Assembly (NCBI GenBank): GCA_019055375.1
Contig: JAHQIW010000089.1
Span: 1 to 64,000, forward strand
Direction: 5' to 3'
DNA: 64,000 nucleotides
From: Parelaphostrongylus tenuis
Lineage: Eukaryota; Nematoda; Chromadorea; Rhabditida; Metastrongylidae
The first letter of the stretch is position 1; every line of letters begins with the position of its first letter. The notes beneath the pieces are model-generated. The model was not told where the DNA came from. It saw only the letters and a list, made by a program, of their open reading frames with translations, and did not search any database. The position numbers and the translations under genes are program-made. Positions 22,030 to 33,631 of the stretch are shown here, piece after piece.

Positions 22030-23100
22030 AGGAAAGGCTCCTCAACGTCCGCTGGAAATTTGAATTTTATGCACGAATTCGGTTGAAAACAGCACTAAAT
22101 AATCTTTATAATAAAGACTATTATTATCCACGGTCCTCTGCCAATATTCTGCTATCTCTCAGATATGCTTGGAATAACATTCACTGGAATTGAATCAAAA
22201 AACTCCTGACATGTCTCTTCAACCTGATCAAATCTCGAATTGGCGTCCACTAATGAAATGCTTTACTGAGAGGAAACGAGACCATATTCGGACGGTGCAG
22301 CATCAGAACTGTAGGCTGGATACGGCAAACCTTGATTCTCACCAGCCAAACTTTTCCTTAGTCTTCTTTGCGGTAAGAGGTTTGACATAGTCGTGCTGAA
22401 ACCGCGCGCTTTCGACGAATCAATGTCGGTTACTGTGTCCTTCAATGCATCGTAAACTCGTCCCAGCTACGCGCAGTAGAGTTCGACATTAATGGTGCGA
22501 CCATTCGAAACAAGGTCAAAATTCTACCAAAAGCAGATCGTGACCTTCTCACCAATCGAATTTTGACGTGCAACTTATGGAGGAGCTTGACCTATTAGGA
22601 CCCTATGTGTGCTGCGATCGTGACCGTGACAAGGTGAATCCACTTCTCATCCGGCTTCACGATGCGCTTTGATCAGTCGTTCAGTGGGCTCTGCAGCAGC
22701 TAACAACAAACTTCAGTGCTACGGCTGGCTCGAGCTTCAGTCAGTTAGTGCGGATCTTAGAGAGATTTCTTATGGACAAAGTCAAGTTGTTGGAGATGAC
22801 TTGAAACCGCCTTTTGATCGAAGCTAGGTTTTGTTGCCAATCACGAGTTCTTGATGACGGTTTCGCATCCAGAGTACCTTGCAGACCTCCGCTATTCAAT
22901 TTCAATGGTTGGCCGGGACGAGCTTGGCCTTTGAGACTGTGATCACTACTTTCAAATCGTTTGTACCACTTTGCGGTAGTCACATTTCCTTCACCTTCGG
23001 TAGCACAGATCTCCATTGCAGCACCTCTTTTCGAAGGTTGTTACTTCCAGCAATAGCGTATCAAAACTCAGCGCTCAATTTTGTCCACCGGCATCGTTTT
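22030..23100 (-). mobile_element. mariner relic 3 (near full span)
   Basis: The N-terminal part reads EICATEGEGNVTTAKWYKRF then ESSDHSLKGQARPGQPLKL (mariner WFKRFKSGDxSLEDxPRPGRP) at 23016-22880. Around 22380-22280 it reads LPYPAYSSDAAPSEYGLVSS (mariner LPHPPYSPDLAPSDYHLFRS), and near 22130 a WQRTVDNN end. The DDE core between them is shredded by frameshifts. About 1.05 kb, close to the usual mariner transposase length. Confidence 0.75.
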
Positions 23101-23349
23101 ATAAGCGAGGAATCAACTAAAACTTGATTCACTAACTAGCGTTGCCATGGTTTCCAGAGATATTGGCATGAATTTACAATAACCGATACTGCGTGGAACA
23201 AACAAAAAACTTGAGTTTTTGCGGATGTTGGGGAACTTTGCCATCAACCTCGTGAAATATCCATCGATTAATACGAAGAGCCTCACATAAACTGTTTCCT
23301 AATCTGAGAACGAAGTCACCGAAGCATAATCCGTCGAGCAACGGCGATG

Positions 23350-23445
23350 ACGACGACAACAACAACAACAGCAGCAATAACAGTTACACTAATAAAAAAA
23401 TAATAATGATAATGATGATAATAGTAATAACAGCAGCAATATCAT
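23350..23445. repeat. trinucleotide-rich tract (CAA/AAT/CAG)
   Basis: ACAACAACAACAGCAGCAAT followed by AATAATGATAATGATGATAA: imperfect trinucleotide repeats. Confidence 0.8.
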
Positions 23446-23710
23446 TGTTAACAACCTTGTGTCAGCTTTTACAAGGACACTCCTCAAGCATGAAATATCT
23501 GGAGCCACAAGTCTCCACAGGCCGTCTATGCATTCGATTACAATCTATAATGTTTGCTGAAGTCTGCAGGGATAACTAAAGGACTGACCGACGTTGAACT
23601 TCAGTCTATATTTGCTTGTTAACCTTCATTTGTTTCGCTTATTTACTTTCTCAAAAAGGCGTGAAAAATTTGATCATCTTTGATGTTTCAAACTCAAACA
23701 TTTAATGCAG

Positions 23711-23859
23711 GAAGCACCAGAAACTTTAACGTTACCGGCTTCTCGTTGCCAGTAGCCATGGCTTTTTCTGGTGAATTAACTGTGCGTGCCCAAGTCCCTA
23801 TGATATCAACGAGTGCAGATGCAGCGAAAGGAGTTGTATCACGTCTTGTAATGCAAGCA
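23711..23859 (+). CDS. exon of a nematode-type conserved protein (family unnamed)
   Basis: Bounded by an ATGCAG acceptor and CA|GTAAGT donor. It reads GSTRNFNVTGFSLPVAMAFS then GELTVRAQVP and ADAAKGVVSRLVMQA. This matches my recollection of a nematode-restricted, probably secreted family (FNVxGFxLPVAMxFS ... AAxGFVxRLVMQ) for which I cannot give a reliable name. The exon begins in phase 1 and ends in phase 0. An upstream signal-peptide exon was not found. Confidence 0.6.
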
Positions 23860-23982
23860 GTAAGTTATAATAACTTAGAACACAATCTTTTTAAAATTTA
23901 GCCATTCCAATTAGCGCATTGAACAACATGCTTTATGTGATTTTACTGATTGCGGAATAAGAACAAGACATTTGTCATATAG

Positions 23983-24150
23983 TAAAAAACTTTTCAATTC
24001 CGGTCACTGATGTACTCGATCGACAAGGTCGCGCTGCCCTCCTTCCTGATGCGGTGATTCCAATGATTTTGGATCAGCTCACTATTCAAGTCAGCTATGA
24101 CCCACTAGAATGCAAACTAGTGTTTGTTGACAAATCGCCAACTGATAATC
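23983..24150 (+). CDS. second exon of the same nematode-type family
   Basis: Contains VTDVLDRQGRAALLPDAVIP then MILDQLTIQVSYDPLECKLV, the continuation expected for the family, and ends AATC|GTAAGC. The acceptor choice at 23981-23982 leaves two extra bases relative to the phase-0 end of 23859, so the exons do not join in frame as written. Either a lesion lies between them or the acceptor is elsewhere. Later exons were not found. Confidence 0.55.
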
Positions 24151-24234
24151 GTAAGCTTGCGAGTTTAACAATATTTTCGGTAGATTTGGCATATAACGGC
24201 ACTGCATAGGATTTCGGATTGTTATCATCTTACT

Positions 24235-24370
24235 GTTTCTATATTTCCCACTATTATTATTATTTAGTTGCACTATGATTACTTCTGATATTATCATTAC
24301 TATTATTATTATCATTACTATTCCTAATTTAACTACAAGCATTATTCTTGATATTATAATATTATTATTC
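24235..24370. repeat. imperfect (TTA/ATT)n tract
   Basis: Runs such as TATTATTATTATCATTACTA in AT-rich sequence, just after the last recognised exon. Confidence 0.75.
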
Positions 24371-25382
24371 AATGCACTAGCCAAACGCTTCCATAAGTTT
24401 GCCGGAAATCCCGTAACTTAAGCTCCAATCGAGCTGTGAACGTGTTCTTCTGGCACTTACCGTTTTGTTTGGAATGTTCACCTTTTCTTTAAATTGGCGG
24501 AGAACAAGCGTGCAGAGTTCACATGGATCGGTGATAGAGGTCGCCTCGTTAATCCGTTCGGGACGGCGAGTAACAGCGAATGTTTGAAGGCTTTTCTCGC
24601 TGGACAAAACTCTCCAGACCTCTTGGTAATTATTCAAGTGCTCAAATCTTTGCGATTTCAAAAATATGTTGGACTTCTGAAGAGGCCTTTTTATTACGTT
24701 GTAGCACAGGAAAAAAACGTTTCACACTCAGTGCTTGTTTGCTCGGCTGGGGCTTGTAAATAGCTTTCGTTAAACTCTCTCACCAGTCATTCGATAATCA
24801 AAATCTCGAAGATTTTGATGCTTTAATTGATTTCTGAAAGAGTACTATAGAGCGCTAGAAGAGCGAAGAAAATTATCACGCTTCAGACCCACTGAATTCG
24901 CGCTTTGCTCGTACTTCGCATAGAGATTACTGGTGCTTGTAAGATTTTATGCGTTAGAGGCATTCTATCGTTACAAAATAATGAGTCGCACAAGAAACCT
25001 TTTTGAAGGTATTTTTTTGCAGAATAGTGATCAAGTGTTGGAAAATTTGATATTTTTGTGAGGAAACCCGTCCTTTCGAAAAAGACCTTTTTTCGAAGTG
25101 TTTTTGAAGATTTTTCAAGTCCATCTGCGTTTCCTTAGTCATTTGATAGTTTGAGAAGTGTTAAATACATGCAAAGCTAATGTTGTGGAAAAATCTCATG
25201 CTGTGCTTTACTTCCAATGAAACCGCAGTTGCTTTCTGTGTGATTAGCTAGCCCTTTGAACTTCAGGAGAGCTTTGCTGGCAGTCATTTATGAAATCAAG
25301 ATTTTAAGGAAACAATTCAGAAGTTCGACTTTCTATAGACCTAGGCATGATTAATTGTTATATGAAAATCGAGAAAACTTAG

Positions 25383-25508
25383 CGATCCGCCTTCTTCAGA
25401 GCCTGGGCGATTATAACGTTATCTAAGCAGCATATAAATAAGTTCCTCCGAATCATTCAAATAAACTAATATTACATACGCCCAGGCTCTGAAGAAGGCG
25501 GGTCGCCG
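25383..25508. mobile_element. short foldback element, ribozyme family 3
   Basis: Inverted ends GCGATCCGCCTTCTTCAGAG + CCTGGGCG (25383-25410) and CGCCCAGGCTCTGAAGAAGG + CGGGTCGC (25480-25507) flank ~70 bp of AT-rich sequence. The right end continues into a hammerhead-like motif; the left mirror has lost its GAAA. Confidence 0.7.
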
Positions 25509-25519
25509 AAACGTCAGCC
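25485..25519 (+). ncRNA. hammerhead-like motif, minimal stem III
   Basis: Stem I GGCT (25485-25488) pairs with AGCC (25516-25519). The core is CTGAAGA (25489-25495), one extra A (25496), stem II GGCG/CGCC with loop GGT, GAAA (25508-25511), and a two-pair stem III ACGT ending in cleavage triplet CGTC (C at 25515). The extra A departs from the textbook core, and the very short stem III would need dimerisation, so activity is uncertain. Confidence 0.45.
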
Positions 25520-25904
25520 AAATTTCTACGACTAGTCTAACAACCTCGCGTCAGCTAATCAAGATGAATTTTCTCAATTTACATTCAAGGAAACTATATT
25601 GCTGATAAGAGACAAATTATTAATCAAGGGAGTTTCTTGTAGAAGGATCGCTCAGTTATCCTAAAAATCCCTACTTTTCGACGCGAAAGCTACGACTCCG
25701 ACATGACAGCACATTTTCGAGTCTTTTTCACATTTTAGTTGATAGCGTTGTAAGGGTGCTTGGATACTTACTTCGATACACGGACGGTCCGTCCTTACTA
25801 GTTGTGTGGACCTCAGCACATATTCCATTTGTACCCTTGCTGCGCGACAGTCGTTCATGACGATAGCCTAATTTGAGCATGGCGGCTGTTGCAAGTATCA
25901 CACC

Positions 25905-28230
25905 GTAATCTGAAAGATAGTGGCAGCTGACGTTTCAGCTGCGGAACAGAGCGCCGGGCGGGAGAACCGCTGAATCGCAAAAGGTGGGCACGGAGTTTTG
26001 GGTCCGTTAGTTGGTTGGTGGCCTCTTTGAGAAGCCCGAATGCGGCCCATACTGCTCTCCTCCTTCCCTACTACCTCCATCATGTTGCTAACCATATTGA
26101 TCACCCAAGTTACACATACAAGGTGATTTCGACTTCATCGCCATTGCACCATGGGATCCTCATGAACTGGGTTTTCATCCTGTTGATACGCAATCCAATC
26201 TTCTTTCCGGTTCCGTTCAATTCCTTCAACATCGTCTCCGCTTCATTGGTACTCTTCGAAAAAATGAAGATGTCGTCCGCAGAACGGAGATGTGAGAGGA
26301 ATTTTCCATCAACTCGAATGCCCTCCTCGTCCAAATCGAGCGAGTTCGTTGCTCACTGCAGCGCGGCGGTGAACAGCTTTGGCGATGTCGTATCGCCTCG
26401 TCGAACCCCTTTACCAATGGATTTGGTTTAGTGTCGATGAAAAAGCTGCTTTTTGTGGTGTAGTTTCGATAGCAGTCTGACAAGGTTCTCAAATAGGACG
26501 GATCCACTCGCTGATCGACGAGCTGGTGCGACTGCATTCGTTTCGACGCTATCAAACGCTGTTTCATAGTCGACAAATATCAATATTAAGAGCATGTGAT
26601 ATTCCCGACGGACTTCAATGACGCGTGATACGGTTTGGATGCGGCCCATGTAACAGAATCTTTTACCTAATCCTGCTTGTTCAATTTTCTGAGCCTCATG
26701 TAAAGTTCTTTGTATGAGCAGAAGTATAATTTTTGAAAGAGCTTGCAGAACAGAATCAGCAAGCAATTTAAATGATAATTATGAATCCCTTCGGTCACTC
26801 TTTTTATGGAGGATGATTGTGCGCGAAGTCATCCACTGGTCTGGAATTTTTTCCTTCTGAAGGTAAGATGTCAAATGTGTAGCGGGAAACACATGTAGAT
26901 TATGGCCTCCAACTCTTAGAAAGTCGGCGGTGATGTTAGTGAATGTGCCATTCTTCATGCTTTTCTATCGCAGCACGTACTTCATAGAGTTAAATCCTGA
27001 GTGGTTTTTCTCTAGTGGGGATTTTGGGGTCCGGAACGGGGATTGTGGAACGGAAAAGATTGGTATAAAATTCTTCCGTTATCAATCTCATGTCATAGCG
27101 CGATGTTCTAGCATTCCCATTTCCACCTATCAAGGTTGCGAGCGAAACACTATATTCGTGCAAGTTTCGATGGCATTTCTTTCAACTAGGTCTCTCTGTG
27201 CTGCTTTTAACGCTTTTTTCTGCCTGTTTTTCTGCCTGTAGTGGTGAAGATCCTCCTGCAGAGCTCTTCTGCAGCTAAAGTTCATTATCACTAGAGCTAA
27301 GTGTGTTGCATTAGGATCAAACCTCAATTTTCTTCTCTCTTCAAGCAACTTCATAGTGGTAGTAGAGATGCGACCTGAACTTCTTGTTTGAGTAATTGAA
27401 GCGGACTCAGCACAACTTTTAAGTCTTCTAACAAGCAGCTTGTTATCTTTTGTCGAATCTTCCTTTATCCGCCATCATTGTTAGACAGTATTTTGATAAG
27501 AATGTTTTCGCAGTAAACGGCTTGACAATTTCCTCTCGATCGATGACATGCTTCTTTTCCAGCGTACCACTGATGCGCATCTTCGCGCGAAGAAGGCGGT
27601 AGTCAGACTCAGTACATGATGATGAGACTACGGCGTGTCAAATAGGTACCATCTTCTGTTTATGAGTATATGGTCAATATTCGCATGTGTCGTGCCATTA
27701 GGCGACTCCATGTCCAGCGATGGTGTTGTTTCTTCTGATAAAGTGAATTTCCGTGGAGGAAACGTGTTTCATACGGGAGTCTTGCAAGCCGGTTCCCGTT
27801 CCGAATTCTTTTCCCTAATCCAAACTTTCCAATTCTTCATTCGATCTCGGTTGCCCTCCCTATTCTGGCATTGCAGTCACTATCAATGACTTTGTAATAT
27901 GACTTATCACTGCGAATATCTTCCTCCAAATGATGAGAAAATGCATCCAGTTTGTGTTCGTCACTGAGTCGGTCATTGCGTGGCAGTTGATGATATTGAT
28001 GTTTCTGTTGCGCTTAAGCTGGAGTCACAGGATAGTTAAGCGAGGGGAAAGGATTTCATGAGAATTGACGTGATGGGTCATGGATGGGGGACATCTACGC
28101 CTGCGACATTTCGTGACGGGAGTTATTCTCCTAAAATTACTAACGTTCCGTCGTTGAGTTTGCGTACGTCGATCTTCCTGACTTTCGTTTCTTGTGCGTT
28201 GTAAGAGTGCAATTCTATTATACATCTTTT
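25905..28230 (-). mobile_element. RTE-type non-LTR retrotransposon relic (endonuclease + reverse transcriptase)
   Basis: Minus-strand fragments follow RTE order. A 5' ELHSYN-type start near 28200 and SHEILSPRL (28040) come from the endonuclease, then SDYRLLRAKMRIS (27600), SCRRALQEDLHHYRQK (27270), RVIEVRREYHMLLILIFVDY + ETAFDSVETNAV (RT, 26570), VDPSYLRTLSDCYRN (26500), GIRVDGKFLSHLR + SADDIFIFS (catalytic FADD region, written SADD, 26310) and a KTQFM block. Broken by many frameshifts and truncated in the C-terminal domain near 25905. Replication was by target-primed reverse transcription when active; this copy is dead. Confidence 0.85.
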
Positions 28231-28410
28231 GTTAGGTATGACTTCTAAAGAAGTTGCCTGGAGGATTTTTCAAAATTAAGTAGGAGTAAGCTTGATAAAG
28301 TTTGTATTAATAATTTTATGGAGCACTTTTTCTCCTGGTGTTGTAGAATTTCTAGCCAGAGGTGAGCTTCTGAGTGCACAATACCATCAAAAAGAAATTA
28401 CGCCTAGCTT

Positions 28411-28896
28411 TTGAAGCAGTTAACATCTTGTTCGAACTTCACAGCGGGCTTTCTTAACAATTATATAGTAAGATTTAGATGCTCAGTGCACTTCGTCGTC
28501 CCGAAAAATAGGATATTTGTGGAGAAAATTTTATTGGGTAAATTTAGTAAGAAGAGCACCATGTATCCTAACAATCCTTACATTTCATTGGGAAAACGGC
28601 GTCTTTGTAAAAGTATCACATCTTCAACTCTTTTTGCGCTTTTTCTCCTCTATTCTATCAAACTGAGAGCGTGTCCTCCAACTTATCATTCTCCCAATTA
28701 CCATACATGTGTCTCTACATTATATAACCAGCTCCCATATATCGAGTATGTACTACTCGCACAAGTCGTTGGTTTCTTGCACCTGAGTTCTAACTACTTG
28801 AAACCTGCCATAGTCATCAAAGTGTTGAACATGATTTTTGACGACAAAATGTTCGTTGACCATTTACCGATTACTCCTTTATCAGTGTTCCCTTGA
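28411..28896 (+). CDS. orphan 161-codon open frame, probably not a gene
   Basis: The longest open frame here that is not explained by a repeat. ATG at 28411, stop TGA at 28894-28896. Rich in Leu, Tyr, Phe and Ser with two hydrophobic patches (LFALFLLYSIKL and YVLLAQVVGFLHL). No family resemblance, no splice support, and a chance open frame of this length is not unexpected in 64 kb. Confidence 0.12.
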   Translation: MKQLTSCSNFTAGFLNNYIVRFRCSVHFVVPKNRIFVEKILLGKFSKKSTMYPNNPYISLGKRRLCKSITSSTLFALFLLYSIKLRACPPTYHSPNYHTCVSTLYNQLPYIEYVLLAQVVGFLHLSSNYLKPAIVIKVLNMIFDDKMFVDHLPITPLSVFP

Positions 28897-29319
28897 TGTG
28901 TCTGAGCAAAATACAATACAGTATTGGTCGAAGTTTGAAAACTTTCTTCCTAGTTGATGCCATGGAAGGTCAAATTGACTGGCAAACCCCTCAATCGACT
29001 CACTTCCGAAGGCACACTCCGAGGACAGCGAGTGTTGAGTGATAATAATAAACAGACAAGAAATATGCGTTATTCCATAGAACCTGAAGTAGTGGCTAAG
29101 CATGTTCGATGGCAAAAGTTGCAGCGACGAATAATGTTCAATATAAAGTATATATGGATTTTGAAAAAGAGTAATGACCACAGAAAGATAGGAGAATAAT
29201 TCCTATTATTATCATATATAATTTGTAACTCCTGAAGAACACCACAAAACTAAGAAATCTTCTTTTTTTGTTCAGCCGTCTCTAGCGGTGGTGTGATGTT
29301 ATAATTACACCCACTGATT

Positions 29320-29430
29320 TAGAGAGATGTGCAAAACTTCTGCTTCAAGCGAGACTTGAACCTGCACTTCACCGTGAACAAGGGCGCGTGCTCTAACTTT
29401 TGGGCCAGCGAAGCCTGTTGCTATCACTCT
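29320..29430 (-). repeat. tRNA-like repeat
   Basis: Minus strand reads AAAGTTAGAGCACGCGCCCT followed by GTGCAGGTTCAAGTCTCGCT, resembling A and B boxes; a member of the family at 20878-20960. Confidence 0.45.
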
Positions 29431-29804
29431 TTTCTACAACGCATCTATCTGTCAGCGATCAACCGTCAACAGTATGATATGGATAGGTCACGCTGACAGA
29501 TATTAGGTACTAAATAATTTTGTTTTGCATATCACTCAACATCAATGGGACAATCTAGAAATTATCGAGAGTAACCGAGGGACTGGTATCGCATGCAGTA
29601 TCCATAATCATATTTACCAAATAGTCACTGCATTTTGACTTTTAACCTCTTTGATGACTTTTGGGCATTGTATACGATGAGAAATACCAAAACCTGAAAA
29701 TCTTACTGTGATTTCCTTTTCATAACTTAGTACAACTGGCTGAATTCAAATACGGTATAAATGCAAAGAAACAAGTTTTTTCAGACAAAAGACATAAAAA
29801 TTTG

Positions 29805-29809
29805 ATGAA

Positions 29810-29840
<31 letters not shown>

Positions 29841-30465
29841 ATCTATCTATGTATGTATACATGTATGTATGTAATGTATGCATCTATGTGTAGGTATTTA
29901 TGTATGTAATGTATGTATCTATGCATGTATGTATGTATGTATGTATGTATGTATGTATGTATGTTTGTATGTGTGTATGTATGTATGTATGTATGTTAAT
30001 GTATGTTTGCATGTATGTATGTACGTATGTAATGCATGCATCTATGTATGTATGTATGTAATGTATGTATGTATGTATGTAGTATGTATGTATGTAATGT
30101 ATGTATGTATGTATTGTATGCATGTATGTATGTATATATGTATGCATGTATGCATGTATGTATGAATGTAATGTATGTATGTATGTATCTATGTATGTAT
30201 GTATGTATGTGTGTGTATATATGTATGTATGTACGTATCTATGTATGTATGTTTGTATGTACGTATTTATGTATGTATGTATGTACGTATGTATGTATGT
30301 GTGTAATGTATATTTGTATATACGTATATATGTATGTATGTATGTGTGTATGTATGTGTATGTAAGTATATAAATAGATGTATGTATGTATGTATGTTTG
30401 CACGTACGTATGTATGTATGTATGTAATGTATGTATGTATGTATGTATGTATGCTTGTATGTACG

Positions 30466-30496
<31 letters not shown>

Positions 30497-30607
30497 TTTA
30501 ATGTATGTTTGTACATACATATATATGTAGGTATGTATGTGTGTATGTATATGCATGTATGTATGTACGTATGTATGTATGTATGTATGTATGTATGTGC
30601 ATGTATA
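29805..30607. repeat. (AAAT)n then ~770 bp (ATGT)n tetranucleotide microsatellite
   Basis: AAATAAATAAAT (29805-29840) passes into about 770 bp of ATGT units with scattered ATGC, ACGT, TTGT and GTGT variants. A unit that is not a multiple of three without stop codons makes long spurious frames on both strands (Cys-Met-Tyr-Val and His-Thr-Tyr-Ile repeats). These should not be annotated as proteins. Confidence 0.97.
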
Positions 30608-30609
30608 TT

Positions 30610-31830
30610 CCTAACCAGCATTTAAAGCGACGTTTCTCTCAATGCTCGACAAATATATCTAAAACAAAAGCATGAGCGAATAAGGAAAATCGTGTTGTAC
30701 CAAATTGATATAAAAACCCAAAAAATTCTTGCAAAACGGAGAAAAAAACTCTAATTATGCAACGATAATCGCGCGCCGTTGATTTTCTTACCTTCTGTTT
30801 ACTTCTATTTTTTTTATGTATACCCAAGATGCCTTGGCTGTACAGCAAGGAGATGTCTTTTGAAATTATCAGTAATAGTGCACCTTTTCACCTTCTGTTT
30901 AATTTTGAGTTCTTCATTTCTATAGCATGCCTTGAGGTCCCGCTCCCTAAAGAACTGAATTTCTGCTTGAACATATCGACCCTTATTTCAGAATTTTCCA
31001 CCTATGCATTCGTGTCCGATGTGTGTTAGTAATGAAGTATTCCGTTCGAATTGAAGTTCTCCCAATCTCATGAATTTACGTATTAGTCGGTCGTACAAAC
31101 TGTATAGTTAGCCGCTGTGTATAGACAGTTATACATAAGCTTTAAACTAACTGACGTCACCTCGAAGTGTTCGGTAGGACTGATCTTTGGTTATCATACT
31201 TCAGACTAGCACATTTTGAGTATCGCTCTATAGTTGTCTTATTTCGTTTGGAATGATTGGCGGGATGAAATGAAGCATACTCTCGCAATGCTTTTCTTTT
31301 GGAAGTGTGGCTTTTTCCTCAAAATTCAGCTGAACTCATTTACGTTAATAGCTGAGCACGTTCACAACTATAAAAATTTGCCAAGCCAACGATGGACTGG
31401 ATTGATCATTTAAAACTGACACAAAATTGTACGCCATTGCATGCGGCCGCCATGCGAAAGCATTCCTCAGGCGTAATGGGTAGACCGAATGTCGAGATTC
31501 TATAGAAATTGCTAAAAGTGTCCAACCGAAGTTTCTGAATAAGAAACTTTGCTGAGAATATTCGCCAGTGCCATTGTGATAAATACATATGTATACCCTT
31601 GTTATAAATTTGATTCAAACCGCACATCTCACTAAGCTCTTTACTGTGGATTGGCAGATAGGCTCAGACTTGCCTAAGAACATAACAAAGTGGACGTCCT
31701 ACTACTCACCATTAGGCTACCACAATTCGTCGTATAATGCATTGAAATCTGAATATTTTCGAGAAAGAGAAACAAGTCAACATCACAGTCTGTCAAAAAT
31801 TTTGGGTTGTTCTTCTAAAGGCGATTAAAT
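30610..31830. other. no gene recognised
   Basis: Only short open frames; no splice-bounded coding stretch or repeat family assigned. Confidence 0.55.
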
Positions 31831-32410
31831 CGTTGAAGGAAATGTTTCGGCCATGGTTTCGTAAATACTACTCATACAGGAAGTTCTTAAAGTGCTTGGA
31901 GAAGTGATAGTCGGTAGGCGAGAAATCTGGCGACCATAGCTGATGAGACAAAGTTTCGTAGCAGAGCTCATTCACTGCTTAATTGGTAGCTATACGACGC
32001 GATGTCGCGTGTTATCGTGGAGGATTTGTATCTATCTGTGGACAAATGGATGACACAAACCTCTCCAGCGCTTTGTTGACTTATTAGGCACAATTCCTCA
32101 TCTTAATCATTTGAAGAGAGCTGAGGAAGATGTGGTGGGTAAAAATAGCACCAGACCTCGTAGCGATCAATATGACCTTTTTTGATGACTTTTAGCTTTA
32201 AGAAGTATAACAAGGCTTCAGCTTAGTTCCATCGTGAATCAGTAGTCGACATTTGTCCCAGCAATTCTGGTCTATGGACAAGACATTTTGTAAAATGATT
32301 CGTGCATAATATGTGCTGACGGTTCATTGAGACAACGGTTTTTGATTGCAGCTCAATTCATGAGCTGTTAATTTGTCGAGTCTCTATGATCGAGCTGCCT
32401 AGTACTCCAC
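31830..32410 (-). mobile_element. mariner relic 4 (different subfamily)
   Basis: Minus-strand pieces read HRPELLGQMSTTDSRWN + AEALLYFLK, then HIDRYEVWCYF, then LSHQLWSPDFSPTDYHFSKH + FKNFLYE, in mariner order (the last block is the SPDLAPTDYHFFKHLDNFL signature). The TDYHF variant differs from the SDYHLF type at 11540 and 22030, so this is a separate lineage. Shredded by stops. Confidence 0.7.
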
Positions 32411-33313
32411 AATAGTTGAGATGCTTACACATGATCCTCCTGCAGATCCTCAAGAAGTCGTGTGTTTATTTATTTGTAGGTAAAACCTTAAATCATCGTC
32501 ATCAGTAGCAGAAGCAGGTTCACGACTGACCTCTAGGTGAGGTTCGTTATGTTTGAATTTTTTGGATCAGTGTGGCGTACTGTATTCGATAGCATTTTTG
32601 TGGCCATTTGACAGCACTACGTGAAAGTTCGAAAGGATGTAGATTTGTCGAGAGCAGTGTTTCGCCATCTGAAATTGTAATATTGAAAAGTGCTCGTAAA
32701 CACAGTTTACATTAGACAACATATTTTGAGTTTTTCATGAGGTCTGATATGACACATAGGCGGTAGACCTTCGTTTCGACTTTCATGTTAAGGCTCATTA
32801 GTAGCACGTGATTTCGGTTAAAGCGAGTCCCTTACATATAATGGTATCGGCGCCTATGCAATTCACATCTTAAGCCAATTACACTCTACGAAAACGCATA
32901 AAATGAACTTCGCAATGTATAATATTCACAAAAAGATTATCCGTATAAAACATACAGAAAAAAACGAATTTACAGTTCAGTAGTATTCTCCAGGAAACCT
33001 TGTAGTACAGTCGAAAAGAGCATGAAAATCTCATTAAGAAGAAGCGCCCACATTTTTGTATAGCATATGAATGAAAAGAAGAAGGGTGTTCAAGTGAAGA
33101 CGTTGCAGTTGACGCCTCAATGGAAGAGAAGAACTGCGTCATCATCAGCAATACGGTAACAACCATGTGCACAAAAATGGCTGCGTGCCGAACAGGAATG
33201 GCTGCTCATTTAATGTCCATTGACCCGAAGCACTTCTCAATTTCAGGATCAATCGTGGTATCATTTGTTTTTTCTCTCAAAATGCAACTTTGTATTAGAG
33301 GGAAAACACATGT

Positions 33314-33442
33314 TTAGAGCACAAACGTGATCATGGCGAATTGGAGCAGGGATATGTGGCAAAGTGTAGTGAACAGAGCGCTTCGAATGTTATCATCGGG
33401 TCCATTTGCAACACAATTCTCCACGGCAGTTGTCACCGTCTC
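33314..33442 (-). CDS. candidate 3' terminal exon
   Basis: Acceptor CACTTTTTAG precedes a 43-codon frame reading ETVTTAVENCVANGPDDNIR then SALFTTLCHISLLQFAMITF, VL and a TAA stop. Codon use is protein-like, with a hydrophobic C-terminal end. Family not recognised. Confidence 0.5.
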   Translation of the reverse strand, partial: ETVTTAVENCVANGPDDNIRSALFTTLCHISLLQFAMITFVL

Positions 33443-33540
33443 CTAAAAAGTGAATTCAGCTGCACTTGTTCAGAATGGGAAATGTAATTCTGTGGTTTTA
33501 AAGTACCGTATACAAACAAAGCAATAAAAGAGCAACTCAC

Positions 33541-33631
33541 GAACGCATTGGAAAATCAGAGTGTCTTTCCTGCATCCTGTATCGTCGATAATCACCGGGC
33601 GACTTGAGCAAGCTTCAAAAAACGTTGTGTT
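33541..33631 (-). CDS. candidate internal exon
   Basis: Acceptor CATCAG, then NTTFFEACSSRPVIIDDTGC + RKDTLIFQCV, ending GTTC|GTGAGT. Three cysteines and an even codon pattern suggest real coding sequence. Joins 33314-33442 out of phase unless the weaker upstream GT (phase 0) is used. Confidence 0.45.

Noticed and set aside
29878..30621. Long open frames encoding Tyr/His/Thr/Ile or Cys/Met/Tyr/Val repeats
   Set aside because: They are forced by the ATGT tetranucleotide array, which lacks stops in several frames on both strands.
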